From assembly GCA_023159155.1 (NCBI GenBank), contig JAJNNX010000037.1, positions 248,001-312,000 of the forward strand: a stretch of DNA of 64,000 bases, written 5' to 3'. Under the pieces are notes generated by a model that saw only the letters and a program-made list of their open reading frames with translations, was not told the origin of the DNA and ran no database searches. The DNA comes from Ustulina deusta (Eukaryota > Ascomycota > Sordariomycetes > Xylariales > Xylariaceae). Positions 36,301-49,800 of this stretch are shown here, piece after piece. Position 1 is the stretch's first letter. Every line of letters starts with the position of its first letter. The position numbers and the translations under genes were made by a program.

Positions 36301-38475
36301 CTTGGTAACCTCGAGATTGAAGACGTCCCCGCCCTCACTGCCGATCTGCGTGTTGTAGACGAAGTCGGGCAACTCAATATCGGCGCTGCCAAGGATGCTT
36401 GCCAGCACGTCGCCGATAGTTGCAGATGTATTCTCAGGGTTAAGCGTAGCATTGAAATTGAAGCTTCCATCCTTATCGTATGTGAAAATGAGTCCTAGCT
36501 TAAGGCCGGCGATCAGCAGATCGCCTTGGATGAGGAACGAGCTTCCGGTTGATGTACCGCTCCCAGATGCCCCTGTGTATGTGTACTGAACATCGAGCGT
36601 GTTGATAGCAATAGAGTTGATGAGAGGCCCCACGTGAGGTTTCTCCTCCCCTTCTTTGAAAAACTCGACCAGAGTAGCGGCGTATAGCCCCGTCAGCGTA
36701 GCTCCGAGCTTCCATTCTTTGTTACTCGAATCGTATGTTAGTGCCCCCTGAAGAACAGCAGGTTCTATGTCATTTGATGCATCTTCTTCGCTTGGCTCGA
36801 TACCAGCACTGATGAAGACTCTTAGCCCAAATGAGCTGCTTTTCCCCCAATTGAAAGAGCCCTCAAGCGTTACCTCTCCAAGATAAGGCTGGGGTACTGA
36901 GCTGGCGGGCGGGTGATTAGATGTGACAGAGCACCGAATAGCAAAGGAATCCTGCGTCAACGAAATATAGGCGGCTGATATCTCCGAAGGCAATGTATTG
37001 GGGATATTGTCTACTGTCTGGCCAGGGATTAAAGACGCAATCTTGATTGACGTTGCGGGGGTTGTCGTCACTGGCTGTAAAATGGTCCATTTCTCCCCGT
37101 GCGGTAAAAGGTCTAGGTCCTGAGGCAATCCAACGCCTACATTCGGTTCTATATCAGCTAACTATCTAGAAATTCATCCTGCAACGTTTGAATGCAAGTA
37201 CTCACTGGTCCATAGTTGGCCAGCTAGTCGGCCAAATCCACCCGTGAGGCGATCCCAGTTGTAGGAGAGAAGAAAGACGGCTGGGCGGGAGTCGGGCCCA
37301 CCGCCAATATTGGTCGAAACCTCAATATCGAAGGCAAAAGATGACAGCTTCCGGTTGGCAGGGTCTAGTGTGTCTAGACTAACTATCATCCTGCGCAGGA
37401 TGTAGTGGGAAAAAACATCAGTTCCACTCTCTTTCTTGCCTAGGATGTCGTAGACGAGCGACTCCAAAGTGTCGTCTCCGATCAGGGAGGCGAGCCACTT
37501 GAGGATCCCTGATAACGGATCGTTCTCGGACTCAAACAGGAACGTGAGAGATATAGAAGATTCACTGAGGTCTATTGCGGCAGTCGCCGGTACTTCATCT
37601 GAATCACCTCCTCGGACAGAACATTCAACGCTGAAGGCAACCGACCCCTGGAAGAGAGGTTGCGAACCAGAATCTGTCTCTGCGAGGATAACGTCTTTGT
37701 TGAAGATAACTTGGGCGCTTTTGAGCGTAAAGCCTGTGAGAGTTGTGCCCAAGACCTCCTGAAGCAAATCGAATTGAGGCACCTGAAACTGTAGGCGCAT
37801 CACGATACACTTGCTCGAGGCAGGAACATACCATATGGCATTGCGTTTTGGATCCTGATCGCCTTCGGTGGCGTTGAGCGCCACAGCTAAGTCTAGCAAC
37901 TCGCTCGGCACGTAATCGACCATACCAGCAGCCCCGGCATTTTCGAAGAGGTCCCTGAGCGTATTACTACTTGAAACGTCGACTGTTTGCTGAAAATCAA
38001 GCCCAAGAGTCAACATCTGCCCATCGACCTCGATTCCCGGTGGTGGGATCCTGTTGTCGGCCCCGGCCGATGGCGGACCAAAGGTGTATAGAAGCACCTC
38101 TGCGGTCGAGCTAAACGTCAACTTCCATGGGGTTTGGAGCTCCAAGCTGAAGCTTTGAACCGCTTTCGTCTGATCAACGGTGACCGAGCCGGTGACCGTC
38201 GAATCGAGTTGCTGAAACCACTTTAGTGTCTCATCCGTGCTGTCTAGACTAGCAGTCGGATTTGGCATGCTTGACAGAACGATGGCCTGGTCATCACTGA
38301 GAGTAGAGACGAATGTGTCTGTTGGGCTACCCTCGGCGAGCACATTTATGTTCTCGCCGGGAGCCTTGCCTGACGAGCTGGCATAGATGTAGTATAGGGC
38401 ATCATCTTCTTGGATGACTTGAGACGAACGCCCAGATGCAGCGCCGCCACCGTCTGGATTCAGTGTCACGCCCAT
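33363..38475 (-). CDS. Giant DUF6603-type beta-rich protein (1665 aa)
   Basis: Exons 38475-37206, 37148-33897 and 33838-33363 join with matching phases to give 1665 residues. The N-terminal 420 residues are beta-strand-rich and repetitive (SFSLELQTPWKLTFSSTAEV). Residues about 900-1350 contain long runs of alternating hydrophobic strands with glycine (FQLGPLGFSLVGFSLGFSF, then YYAGGLVVGWQPYQFEAAGF and VEIGAQLYLWGPPIAGRVHV). These match my memory of the DUF6603 family, found mainly in actinobacteria and myxobacteria and sporadically in fungi. The C-terminal end is helical (LLSERSFPDIVEADG). There is no signal peptide or membrane span. Donor GTACGC at 33896-33891 is the only one that keeps the third exon in frame. 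It is divergent from the 1418-aa gene across 1.3 kb. Function is unknown; a structural or lipid-binding role is speculation. Confidence 0.8.
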
Positions 38476-39799
38476 GATATGATGAGTTACGGCGTTGGAT
38501 CAGGAAATTAGTTGACGGGAATATTTTAGGCTTGCTCCAATGTCTAGATGAAGAGCACCCTATGTAGAATAGGGTGTCCGAAGACTCGACTCAGTGGGTA
38601 TTGATTTTTGGTCATAGACTAGCCGCTCTTTTGGTAATGAGACAGCTATGATCTACAGTCTATAGATAGGCCTGTGCTCCACGAGCAGAGCTCTGAGCTT
38701 CAATAGAAGTCAATGATGATTTGGCCACTCAGCCCAAGACCAGGCCTGGTTCTGCGAAAGCTACAAGTGGTGTATCGAAATACGTAACTCGCCCAAAACA
38801 GCTTTAGGCCAAGACCACAGGCTCGCCAGAGACAAATCTACCATCAAAAATACACCGGCAAGACATTGCGGGCTTTTCTTGACTCCGTCTCATGGAATAC
38901 GACGCCATCGTGGAAGCCCATGCATGGCTTGCCATTACATGTAGTGGGATGATGTGTGCATGCTAGATCAACGCCCACCCGCATCCAAGGGTGTCTTTAA
39001 GATGCATGCAGGCCATCAGCTGCCACAGAGGCGTACCGAAGTAATGCGGCCAGCAAATGTAAATCACAATACCGGGGAGCCCGCTTAATGCAATATAGAA
39101 ACACCTATGCACCCTCTCCCGAAAGTAGCCCGCACGTCCTGGTCGTGATGGTGACTGCATCGATTATTCCGCGTCGCTTCGCAGGAACTATCCGAACTGG
39201 CTTACGTGTTCTACCGTGATACGTCGCAGGACGATGAGAACCCCGTGATGCGGTTAGCGAAGGGAGTGCATCTTGCAGAATAACTTGGAGCAGAGATGCA
39301 CGGCTTACCTCAGTGTTCGCCAGTAGTGGGATTGGTAGTGTGACATCCGGATGGTATCCGGAGTGGCTTGGAGACTTCAGCAGGGTTGGCTATGCACGAT
39401 ATTGCCGAGGGCTGTGTTCTACGATGTACTGGGAAGTACCATTACCTCTGACGACCACTCTGCTCTGGGAGTATTGTTATGAGATGTGGACCTGTATTGA
39501 AGGACTGCAATGTGTATGTCGCTTATATGTGTGTCCTGGCTGGGAAGTGGATAGACGCGTTATACAGTCTAGGTCTGATGGTTAGAGCTTAAGGGAGCAA
39601 TACGAGAGAGTCGCTTCCAAGCTCTAGAGATCTTGGCCTATTAGGAAAACGTATCGTGGCGTCTATACCTATTGTCTTCATCGGTGTGCTTTCTGCTTTT
39701 CCCGCACAACTTCGTTTGATACCCCCATGATCAGAACACAGCTATTCTAAGTTCTGCCATAACATAGTCTGGTTCTGACGGACAGTTGGAACAGAAAAT
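38476..39799. promoter_or_regulatory. Divergent promoter region between the DUF6603 and 1418-aa genes
   Basis: This 1.3-kb spacer separates two head-to-head island genes and could coordinate them. Frames at 38963-39160 and 39313-39585 lack signatures. No specific operator could be picked out. Confidence 0.45.
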
Positions 39800-42700
39800 A
39801 TGTCAAGCGATCAGGACTTCGAGGTGCTCTTAGTGCCCACGCAGCTGGACGTGTTCACCCTCAACACCGCCGTCTGCGGCACTGGGGAAGAAGGAGACAC
39901 CACTGCACGCATCTGTCCAATTACGCAGCCCAACTACACTTTTCTGCGCCTACAGAATTTCTTGATCCAGAGCGATGTGCAGAATCACGCGGACCTGCAC
40001 AACACGGCTCCGGCTGAGGTCAACTCACGCCTGATGGATCTGGGGGCGCGTCCCACGCCGGCACCCTTGCGCCATCGCTACGGTGTCTACATCCACTGGA
40101 CGCTGCCGCGCTTCTACCGCTCGGGCGTGTCATCCACCCAGACGGTATCCGAACAGCGGCGCCGGCAGGAAAAACTCCGCCGCGGAATAAAAACAGCAGC
40201 AGTGGCGGCCTCGGCTGGCGAAGGTGATGAGGGAGCCAACAGCATCACGCCCGAATTTGTTGAACCGCCCACGCGGTGGGTTGTGGTGCGCAAGCTCGAT
40301 CTCGACAGCATTCAGCCGACGGAGGCCAAGCCGGCCTTCGCGGGCCGCGAGTACGAGGCATGGGTTGTTGAGAGCGACTACCTGTGGTCGCTCGACGACA
40401 TTCCCGCCGACACCGACTTGCAGACGGACTTTGCGCCGTTTGTCACTGGGCACGCCGGTTCTGATATCAATATCGAGGAACAGGCAGAGGTCTTCATCGG
40501 GCGCAAGACACCGCTGACCGACTGGGTACCTGATGATCCCAGCTCACAGGCGCAGCCGCCCAACATCAGCCTTCTGCGCAGCGGCAATCAGCTTTTCGCG
40601 GATTTTCAGATGCACAACGCCAACGTATTCAGCATCCTCGATAACTTCGAATATCTTGACGGTGAGAGACAGACACAGTACCTCTCTCGAGCAAAGGCCA
40701 GCTACTACCTACTGGGTTGGCACTGGAAAGATGATGTCGATCCGCTATGGAATTCGACAAAGGACACGGCCCATGGGGCTAGCCTTGACTCTCTGTTTAT
40801 GCAGCTGCAGAGTGTAAATGCCAGTGATCCGGGTGACTGGGCCGAATGGCTAGATGAAAAAAGTCCCCTCCGGGCTCTCTGCCACGGTGCCATGTACGAC
40901 GTGACCTGGGACGAGAGCAAGAAGCCTGCCACGGTGCCTGCAGATCAGTATAATGCTCGCATCAATGACCAGATACAAGCCGCCGTATCCGTTGGCACTA
41001 CTCCCATGGACGCACTGATATCGTATTGCCATGCTCGTACAAGCCAGAATGAGGATGAAGATGTAAGAAAACTTGAAGAGGATATCCTGGCGCTCGAAAC
41101 GTTGTTATATGCCCGCGATGACGGCGTCGAGGCGCAGCGCGAGGCCAAAAACACGGTCTACAACTGGTCTTTCAACCGTTCACCTGGAGGGTTGCACTAT
41201 CACCTCTCTGGGCAGGATGATAGCGGTGCCAACAAGCAGCCTGTCGAGCCCGAGCAGCCAGTCATTCTCAAGCTGCGCGAGCTGAACCAGACACAAGGCC
41301 TGTTCGACAGCTGCGGCACTGCTATGAAGCAATATCGATGGGATATGTTCTCGCTGTGGTGGAAGTTCATGAGCGACGTTGGAAATAGCGGCGACACTAG
41401 TAATGACGAGATTAGAGAAAAGATCGAGACTTTCAAAAAAGCAGCGGATGCCCTGTCTACAGATATTAACGGCCTACAAAGCCGCATGGAAGAGCTGCAG
41501 GGAGAAGTCGAGGGTCTGCTTGCCGTGCCTGAAGACGGCTCCAAGAACTTGCTGGAGACAGCCAAAGCAGCAAGTCTGCCTGTATTCTATCAGGCGAATG
41601 ACCCAACCGTTCTCATTGGCGGCATCCCTTCTGGATGGCCACTCGACTACCTGGAGAACGTGGCTGTCCGCTCACCGTCTCAGACCGTTTCTGCCAAGGA
41701 CATATCTGCTCTACCCGCTGCTCTTAAATCCCTGTCTGCTCTTCTGCAAGATAAGCTCCCTGACGTCCTCAAGGTCCCCGCTGATGCTCTGGTAACCGAG
41801 TTCTACACTATCCGACCGGGGTCCGATGACGATCCCGGACAAGACCTGGTACACACGTTCTATCCTCAGTTTCACGATCAAGTCACCTCGGATCAGAGCT
41901 GGCGGGACCAATGGGGAGACCGGCAACCATGGTTCCCCCTATATGTCGAGTGGGAGGCTGAGTATACTCATGTGCCCTTCGACTATTGGAAGCTTGACGA
42001 GCACACACCTCGCCTGTCATCCCCGGAAATGGTGCGCTACGGCATCACTGTTCCTTCTGCTGATGACGGCCAGCAGCCACCACCACTATGGCAGGCACTA
42101 GCTGACGAACAGAAGGACAAGGGTTTAGACACACGGGTGTTATCGGGCCGTGTGCTTATACTGCCGCAACCAAGTTTCTCTCTACGCGCTAAGATCACGC
42201 AGCTCTTCGACAACACACCGCCAGATATTCTGGACGGGTGTCTGAAACAGCCGGAACGGGACAATTTACTCAAAAATATCTCGCAGCTGTCGTACCTGTC
42301 GTCGCCACTCTCCGGCTTTACTGGCGGCCTGGTGACTATGGCAGAAGGCAGCCACATCAAGCCCGAGAACAAGATAGTCATCTCCGGGGCTGAGTCGAGT
42401 TCAGCCATTATGGCCGCGGTGAACGAGCCGGCGGGTTTCACGGCCTCCAATATCGAACTGATCCAGGGCCAGTCAGCAGCTACGCCATACGCGGCAACGG
42501 TCAACTTTCAAGATACTGAGTGGTGCCCCTTCAAGCCTGTGACGCACGGACAATTCAGGTAAATTCTCCGATCAATGTTCCCAGCTTGTCAGCTATACTT
42601 ACCTCTCCTACTTACCTTACCACCTACAGATTCCGCAAGCTCAACATCATCGACAAGTTCGGCCAATGTCTGGTTCCCATCGATCAGAACCCTAGAGTCG

Positions 42701-44127
42701 ATGGCCCTCCACCCCTGTATCCTTGCATCAGCGACTTTTATGAGCCACAAACTATTCAGCTTGCGGACGGCAAAGACTACGCCAATACGGTTATCCAGGA
42801 CAAGGCCGCGCAGAACGAATTCATCCAGCTTCCCCCGCAGATCAATCAGAACGCGCGCCTAAACGCCAACTTCGTGAAGCGCATCGCCGACGACGGCGCA
42901 ACAAGTGACGAGGGGCAACAGTCTGGGGTTTCATCTCTAGCCACCTGGCGCCCGGCATCAGAGTGGGAGAATCCCATCTGGGGTTGGGTCATAACCAACT
43001 TCGCCGACTACGGCATCCAGCTGTTCCTGCCGGACGGCACCTTCTACCGGGAGGTGCGTTTCGGCGGACCGCTGGGCACCCTCCAGTCTCCTAAATGGCT
43101 GCCCTTCAGTCCTGATGACCAGGATACGTCGACGTCGACGCCTGAGACCCGCCAGCTGAATGCCCTAGTCGAGAAGCTCGCCGATCAGACCTACCTCGAA
43201 GGTTTTTGGTACATGATCACGGCGGCGCAGGAGAAGCTGTCGGCGGCGCCCGACGCCTACGCCCAGTTCCTCAACTCCATCGTCGGAAAGCCGCTCGCTC
43301 TCGTCAACACCGGGTGGTCGCTCGAGCTAGGCGGGCCCCCTCTCGGGAACCAGAGCACCAACGCCAACGTGGCGGAGCCGGAGCGCGACCTAACCGACGC
43401 CGACAGCGACAGCCAGCAGAAGGAATATTACCAATTCCAAGTACGGCTCGGAGACAGCGACGCGGCCTACGACGGGCTGGTGGGGTATTTCGACACGACG
43501 GCACCGGGAACCGACGAGCTCAACTTGGACTACATCAGGACATTCTTCGCACCAGAGGACAAGGAAATGCAGCCACTAAAGCGACTCAACACCAACGAGT
43601 ATCCGCTCTTTACACCGTTCTGGGAGTCCCCGTACTCTGCCGAAGGCGGCGATCCAATTGGGCCGGAAGCGTTCGACGATCGGCGCAACGCGCGGATGTC
43701 CGTCTTCGGCGCCATCATCGATCCCTTCACGCCCGTGCACGCCTACTCATCCTTCCTGCCCGCCTTGGAGCTCCTGCTGCCGCCGTGGACGTGGCAGAAT
43801 GCCATGAACACCATGACCGCGTTCTTCCACGCGGGCCCTCTGACGGTGCCGTGTAATGACGTGCTGATCCAAGATGGTATGCCGAAGCTGACGACACAGA
43901 ATGCGAGGGACGTGCCCAATCAGGATCTCCCGCTGCTGTCGCTTGGTACTGGAGACTGGAGCTGGTTCCAGCCGCGTGCAGAGGAGGGTGAGGCGCAGCC
44001 GGCGTTCTACGCCTTTGGGATTGAGAAGAGGGGTGACTTGACCAAGCCTGGGTTTCAAAATGGGCCGTATACGGCCATTGAGGGGTTTTTGCAGCTGAGG
44101 AATCCCATAATGATGCCGAAGAACTAA
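39800..44127 (+). CDS. Giant island protein of 1418 aa (bacterial-type hypothetical family)
   Basis: Exons 39800-42558 and 42630-44127 join in phase 2 (GQF|R FRKLN) to give 1418 residues. The N-terminal part has FLRLQNFLIQSDVQNHADLH and RYGVYIHWTLPRFYRSG (about 93-109), then PPTRWVVVRKLDLDS. The GVxxHWxLP followed by PxRWxVVR arrangement is, from memory, the hallmark of large uncharacterised proteins in myxobacteria and streptomycetes. A predicted coiled coil lies at about 538-575 (FKKAADALSTDINGLQSRME). The C-terminal half is beta-rich (PIWGWVITNFADYGIQLFLP). There is no signal peptide or transmembrane span. It lies head-to-head with the DUF6603 gene and tail-to-tail with the lectin-like gene. 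Function is unknown. Confidence 0.8.
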
Positions 44128-44558
44128 ATTGCATACAAGCGTGTATTCAGTTATAGCGCGAAAATAATGGAGTGATTTGAATGGTGTCGCGAAAGCTACA
44201 CGGAAGCCACACGGAAGCCACCGGTGAGCCACACTGTGGCACCGCCATATGCCACCCCCCTTTTCCATGGTAAAAAACTACGCGGTATTCTTCTATCTAC
44301 GGATATTTAGCCACACTTTCTAGACCATATATATCAAACTATTTGGGTCCGAGAACATTGAACGACAATGATAAATATTCCTTTGAAAATTCTGCACGCG
44401 ATTTAGGCCGAGTGTACTGTCATAATAGTGCATTTTCCAGTTGTCACCATGTTCAAAACGGTTATAAATGCGACAATGATTTATTATATGACAAACATAA
44501 AACCCGCATTCACTTGAGACCAAACTACGCGAGTAGCAAACAGGGAAACCAACAATCC
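44128..44558. other. Intergenic between convergent 1418-aa and lectin-like genes
   Basis: A 431-bp spacer. A short direct repeat ACGGAAGCCAC occurs twice at 44201-44222. Otherwise it holds only the 3' flanks. Confidence 0.5.
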
Positions 44559-45613
44559 TTAATCGACAGGATCACGCCAGTGTTCGAAGGGGTCGTAAGA
44601 AGCCGTTCCAATATTGCTGGCGGAGTCTTTGGCAATATAGAACAGGTGGTTATAGTCGTTTGCATTCACGACCGCCAACTGGCAGGCCTCGGCGACCTTA
44701 GACGGGCCTTTGAGAGCCTCGGGGTTGCCCCAGCCGGACTCCTTCTTGACAATGCGCTGGATAGACTGGGAATCATTGAGGTAGTATACATATGCCTTTT
44801 TAGTATGCTTGGAGTAGACGGCTGCTATGGGGGTATTTGGACGGTAGGCGGCAACGAAGACGGAGTCTGATTATCCATGTTAATATGCATTATGTATCGC
44901 TATGCAGAGACTCCAGCGCTCACATTCATTTGCTTCCACAATGAACTCTGAAAGACCGCTCCCTTCGAAGATGACGTGGCGTTGCTTCTTGTCTGAGTCA
45001 TACCATGCAGCTAGGGAGCTTGAGGGCTTCACGATATTGGCCGTGCTATAAGTTGCTGATTTCCCAGTCCTGAGACTGAATTCCATGAGAGTTCTTTCCG
45101 TCGGGTCTGTGCCACTATATTCATCGGTAAATATTGTCAATATTCTCTCTTCAGATTTTTTCTTTCTTTTCGTCACTCTAGGTGGTAAAAATGAAAATCG
45201 TCAAAACAAGACACAACGTACTCATAATAATACAACCATCCCTGATCGTCATCGGGGGATGCGCACATGGCAATGCGAACATGGTCTAGCGTCGTGGTGG
45301 TAAGCTCCTGATACACAGGAGAGACAAGGGATATTTGGTTGCTCGTCTGTGTTTCGTTCTGGCCTAGTTTTGGCATCGTCACGGCCGCGACGAACTGGAG
45401 ACCGCGGTAGTTGATTCCCGCCATCTGCGAGGGGTTCAGAATGTATCCGTTGTAGTCGTCATTACCCGTCTCCCACTGGCCGCTGGGTTGGTCATCGTTG
45501 GCGGTTCCGGATTCCAGACAGAGGCCGAGCTGGGCTTTGCTGGTATTGTAGAAGACGTTGATGACCTTGTCGTCTTCCACGGCCTTGTTGACGATGGCGG
45601 CGATCGCAGTCAT
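44559..45613 (-). CDS. Beta-propeller lectin-like protein (fungal fucose-lectin type), 317 aa
   Basis: Exons 45613-45222, 45177-44924 and 44866-44559 close in phase to give 317 residues, close to the 312 of fungal fucose-specific lectins. The introns are 44 and 57 nt; 44 nt is near the lower limit for fungi. Repeated units of the form IAA.Y....AYVYYL ... I..IVK.E.GWG can be seen, for example TPIAAVYSKHTKKAYVYYL, LAAWYDSDKKQRHVIFEG and WLYYYEYE. This is the pattern of a six-bladed beta-propeller with one sugar site per blade interface. Binding residues cannot be assigned by eye. There is no signal peptide, as in known fungal fucose lectins. Placement inside the island suggests a surface-recognition part, which is inference. 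Confidence 0.65.
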
Positions 45614-46845
45614 GACTCGATATACTTAGCTAGCTATCTATCTAGCTGGAGATAAACCAGGTTCTCATGGTTAGCATTTCCTGAGTATTGTGATGGAGGA
45701 TACACGCATACTTACTTCTCCTATTTTTCTTGAACCTACTTTGTATTGCCAACGTAGACCCGGTTTATGATCAAGAACTTATGATTCAAGCTATGGGAGG
45801 GGCCTGCAAGCAGGGAAACTGATAGACGATGGAAGACAACTCCTCGATGGCCGAAGGAATATTGCTTGGCAGTTTGCTAGACGGTTGGTTGTTTACGAGA
45901 TATTAGTAAGTAATTCTATCACGTCACAAATCGTGGTATATCTCCTGTCTGTAGCGAACGCAGCACACGGACAGATCAGGCAATTCATTTTCTGTACTCA
46001 ACGTTGGCCCTCGAACCACCATCTCCCAAGGTTTGCATGCGTATGCAGTATCTCTCCCATCTAGCTATCCCGCAGTTAAGATGCCATTTCATGTATATGT
46101 GGTCGTGTGGGGTATAGAACGCAGCATGCTGTCAGACTAAGCTCTGGCCGTTTTTAATCTGAGCTGCATATGCATGTTGACTCGAAACCCCGCAGTTGCT
46201 ACCGTGAAACAAGCCACCACGCCACTTCGAGAGCTGAAAAGCTTCATTCGACCCAGAATAACCTCTGACTACCCCACACGTAGTTCATAGGTAAATTAAT
46301 TGCATATGCCTCCTTCCTGATCATCTGTTCTCATCCTTGGCATCACACCTTGTACGTACCTTAGCTTTCACTCCTCGGGGTATCTCGATTAATATCTGCA
46401 TCTCCGCTAGGGCTACGCAATCGTGGAGATGGAGATCTCCAAGCATGGGTTTCTTTTAGATTGTTGCATAACACCTGTAAAAGGAAATGTCGTGATTTTA
46501 TATAGTTAGGACACATATCTATGCAACAGGTTCATAGGACAGGCGTATTTGTGCGAGAGAGGATTGTTAAGACTTATGGACATAGAGACTTGGGCAAATC
46601 CTACTACCCTATTCTATCTATTAAGGTCAATTGGGTCACCGATCGTATTCACGCAGCGGAAAATAACTTCGAGCATTCACTACGAGAGCAGGTGTGTATG
46701 CTTCCTCCGCTGATAACTGTCTGTTGAACATAGGTAGGGCTGATCTTGTTACATAGTTAGGATAGCTCAAAGCCTTTGAGCATATTGCATCCCGTAACCT
46801 GGCTTTCAAAAAATCAATAGCCCATTCTCATATGACTTATACACA
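45614..46845. promoter_or_regulatory. Divergent promoter region between lectin-like and 1238-aa genes
   Basis: This 1.2-kb spacer lies between head-to-head island genes, repeating the arrangement at 38.5-39.8 kb. No supportable small gene; the frame at 46521-46727 has no signature. Confidence 0.45.
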
Positions 46846-49800
46846 ATGGGCATCTTCCCCGGCGGCAAGAGCACACGGATCAACTCTCCCCGTCATCTGA
46901 CCCTTCGTCATTCTCGGCGGGTCGCTACTGCTTACCGGCAGAAGGCCCGGCTACTTGCCGGAACAGCAGTCGCAGAAGATGACGACGGTGATGAGATTGA
47001 CCCATTACCACCCGGGCAACAGAAGCTCAACTCCTACTGGGCCCCGGGGCTCGAGGCCGGACCAAAGCACACTATCACCGTAAAACAGAGGATCAGTTCA
47101 GGAGAGGAAACTCCTCTGTCGCTCGAAGCAGAGCAGTCCTTCTTCGTGGACGCACCGCAATTTTCATTGCCAGAGGGCAGCGTATACTCGACATATCCGC
47201 CTCCGGGGTATTCTGACACGAACAGAATCCTACCCCATATAGTCCTGACGGATCCGCACTTGCCATGGGAGAGAATTGGAAGTCCCCGTCAAGGAACTAA
47301 TATGGAGCTCCGGATGAAGATGAAGGCGTTGTTGGCAAAGGGGGTCACCGAAAGCAGTGAAATTCCACGCAATCGCGTACCGTGGCTCGTTATATTTTCC
47401 TTTTCTCAGGATGAGCTGCGTTTACCGCCTGAGGACCTAGACGAAACGAGTGGCATCTTCCGTAATACAAGCACCGGCCTCATTAAGCCAGTAAAGCAAT
47501 CTGGGACCTTGACTGTTAATATGAGCGTGGACGACCTGTGGAATCTAACACCGGACGTGACAACGCCCGTGACTCCGGACCTTGGACCAGTCAATATGAA
47601 GGACAGCCGTGGTGACTTCATCTTTGTCAAACCGGACCTCTTTGCGAATCTCTTTCCAACAACAGACTCTGATAGCGGCAACCCAACGAAGGGCCCCGGA
47701 CCTGACACGTCGCAATACCAATACATGGCGCACGTGCGGAAGATCAACGGCCAGGGCATGGCGCTTGCGGGTGTCGAAGACACGGCTGTTTTCAGTATTG
47801 TTGTCGGCAACCGGGCTGGCCAACTTGACAACAAGACGCCTGCGACGATGTGCGCACACCTTGTCTCTATCGAGGGCGTCGAGGATATGGCGTGGCCAGG
47901 AGCAAGCCACCGATATGTGGCGCTCTGTTCTCTCTACAGCTGGAATTATACGGTTTTACCAGCGAACACCCTCAATGTGCCGGACGCATTTGAGCAGCTA
48001 GGAAAGACCCTAGGTGTTCTGCGTTTGCCTGAGGAATGCATTGCGCCTGTGAGAAAATCGGACGACAAAATTCAGCAGCTCGTTGCGAGGAGGCTCGATG
48101 ATGGATACACCTTAGTACGATATTCCACACAGACAGGCGAGTCCACCGTTGCCTTCTACCGCGGGCCTCTTACGCCCACGTACGTCCCGCCACTTGAGAA
48201 CCTGAAAACAAGTTCCAACTCTGGTGTCGACCTGCAGATCCTCGATAAGCAGCTTGGCATCATGGACATAACCTACTCTGTTGCCTGGCAAGTTGGTCGT
48301 ACCATGGCCCTGGGAGACCAGGCCTACACAGCTGCTCTCACCAGACTACGCAAGTGGATCCACGACGAAGCTGAAAAACAGTCAAAACAGCAAGTCCTCA
48401 AGGACATCAGCGATTCGGTCTTCCGCACCCGTGGGGACCTGCTTGCTGGCATCAGTTCGACAGTCCATAAACTAGGCTCAATCCATCTCGGCGACGACGG
48501 CAATGATAATGACGACTTACGGAAACCGGGAGATCCAGCACGTTATCTTCCAGGGGGTGCTAAGCGGCGTTGGCAGCGTCGTCGACTCGCGCGCTCCGAG
48601 AAGCCGGATCTGTCTTTCGGCTCACCCTTGATCCAGGAAAAGTACCCGGACTACGCTGCCAAAGCGGCACGCTATCTCGCCCAGAGCACAACAGGCGAGC
48701 CGTACGACGAGACCAACGATCCAATTTCAGCAGACTATATGATCGTCCACTCATGGTTAGTCGACCGCATGTTTCTCGCGGGCGTGCCTGCGCACTGTCT
48801 CATCCCCGACCCGACGTACCTCGAAGCCGAGAGCCTACGCTTCTTCAGCATCGACAATAACTGGCGCGACGCCTTGATCGACGGTGCCCTGTCTCTCGGG
48901 AATCACTACGGAGATGACGAGGATCGTACGGCTATCAAGAAAGCCCTCAACGACTACATCACTCTGTTGCCCGAGGGGCAGGGCCAGCCTGTTCAGATCC
49001 CGTCCTACGGCTTTTACCTGCGTTCGGACCTCGTTACCATGTTTCCAGATCTCCGTGTGGAAGTGCTCCCCAACAGCGAGGCGCTTGCCGCCGCTGGCGA
49101 AGCTGCCCCCTCCGGCGCGCCGCTGCTGCGTCATGAGATTGTTACTGACGGCGTCATGTTAGCGCTCATGGACCGCGAGCCTGGCTCAGATCAGTTTGCC
49201 AGCCTCGTGCTCACGCAACCGGCGCACCAGCAGCGCTTCGCCATTGCCCGCGACGTTGATGTGAATCAGGTCAAGGTAGATATCCGGCGGCAGTACACCA
49301 TCGACCAGAGCACCCGTGAGAAAGATGAACGCCGACACGATGCACTCCATCAATTAAGTTACGAGCGCGATAGCCCTAAAAACATATTCTCCTGGGACTC
49401 CGAGTCCAGCTCGGGACTCAATGACCTGCGTGTCATCTGGCCGCCGCGCTTTGCTGCCGTCCAGCTCCAGGAGCTCCAGGACAACATGGGTACTTACGAG
49501 GATAACGGGGTGCAGAGGCCTTACTTCCAGGACGATGCGCCCACGTCAGCCCTTTTCGCCATGCAGCTAAACGACCCGATATACAACCTGACCATTGACC
49601 TCAACGACCATCCTTCCGAGGCAATGGCTAAGCTAAGACGGCCTGCAAACCCCAGCAGCCCCGAGACACGTACTTTGGGACTGATGAACACGGCGCGCGT
49701 CAAAAAGCTGAGAGATCGAAGCGGACGGTCTGGCAGTACGCCCTTGAAGAAAGATGATAACAATGACTACGGAGCGAATTTCAAACGTCTATCGAGCTAC

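Noticed and set aside
39313..39585. 90-codon frame in the divergent promoter
   Set aside because: No homologous motif and unusual composition (rich in Cys and Trp); most likely chance.
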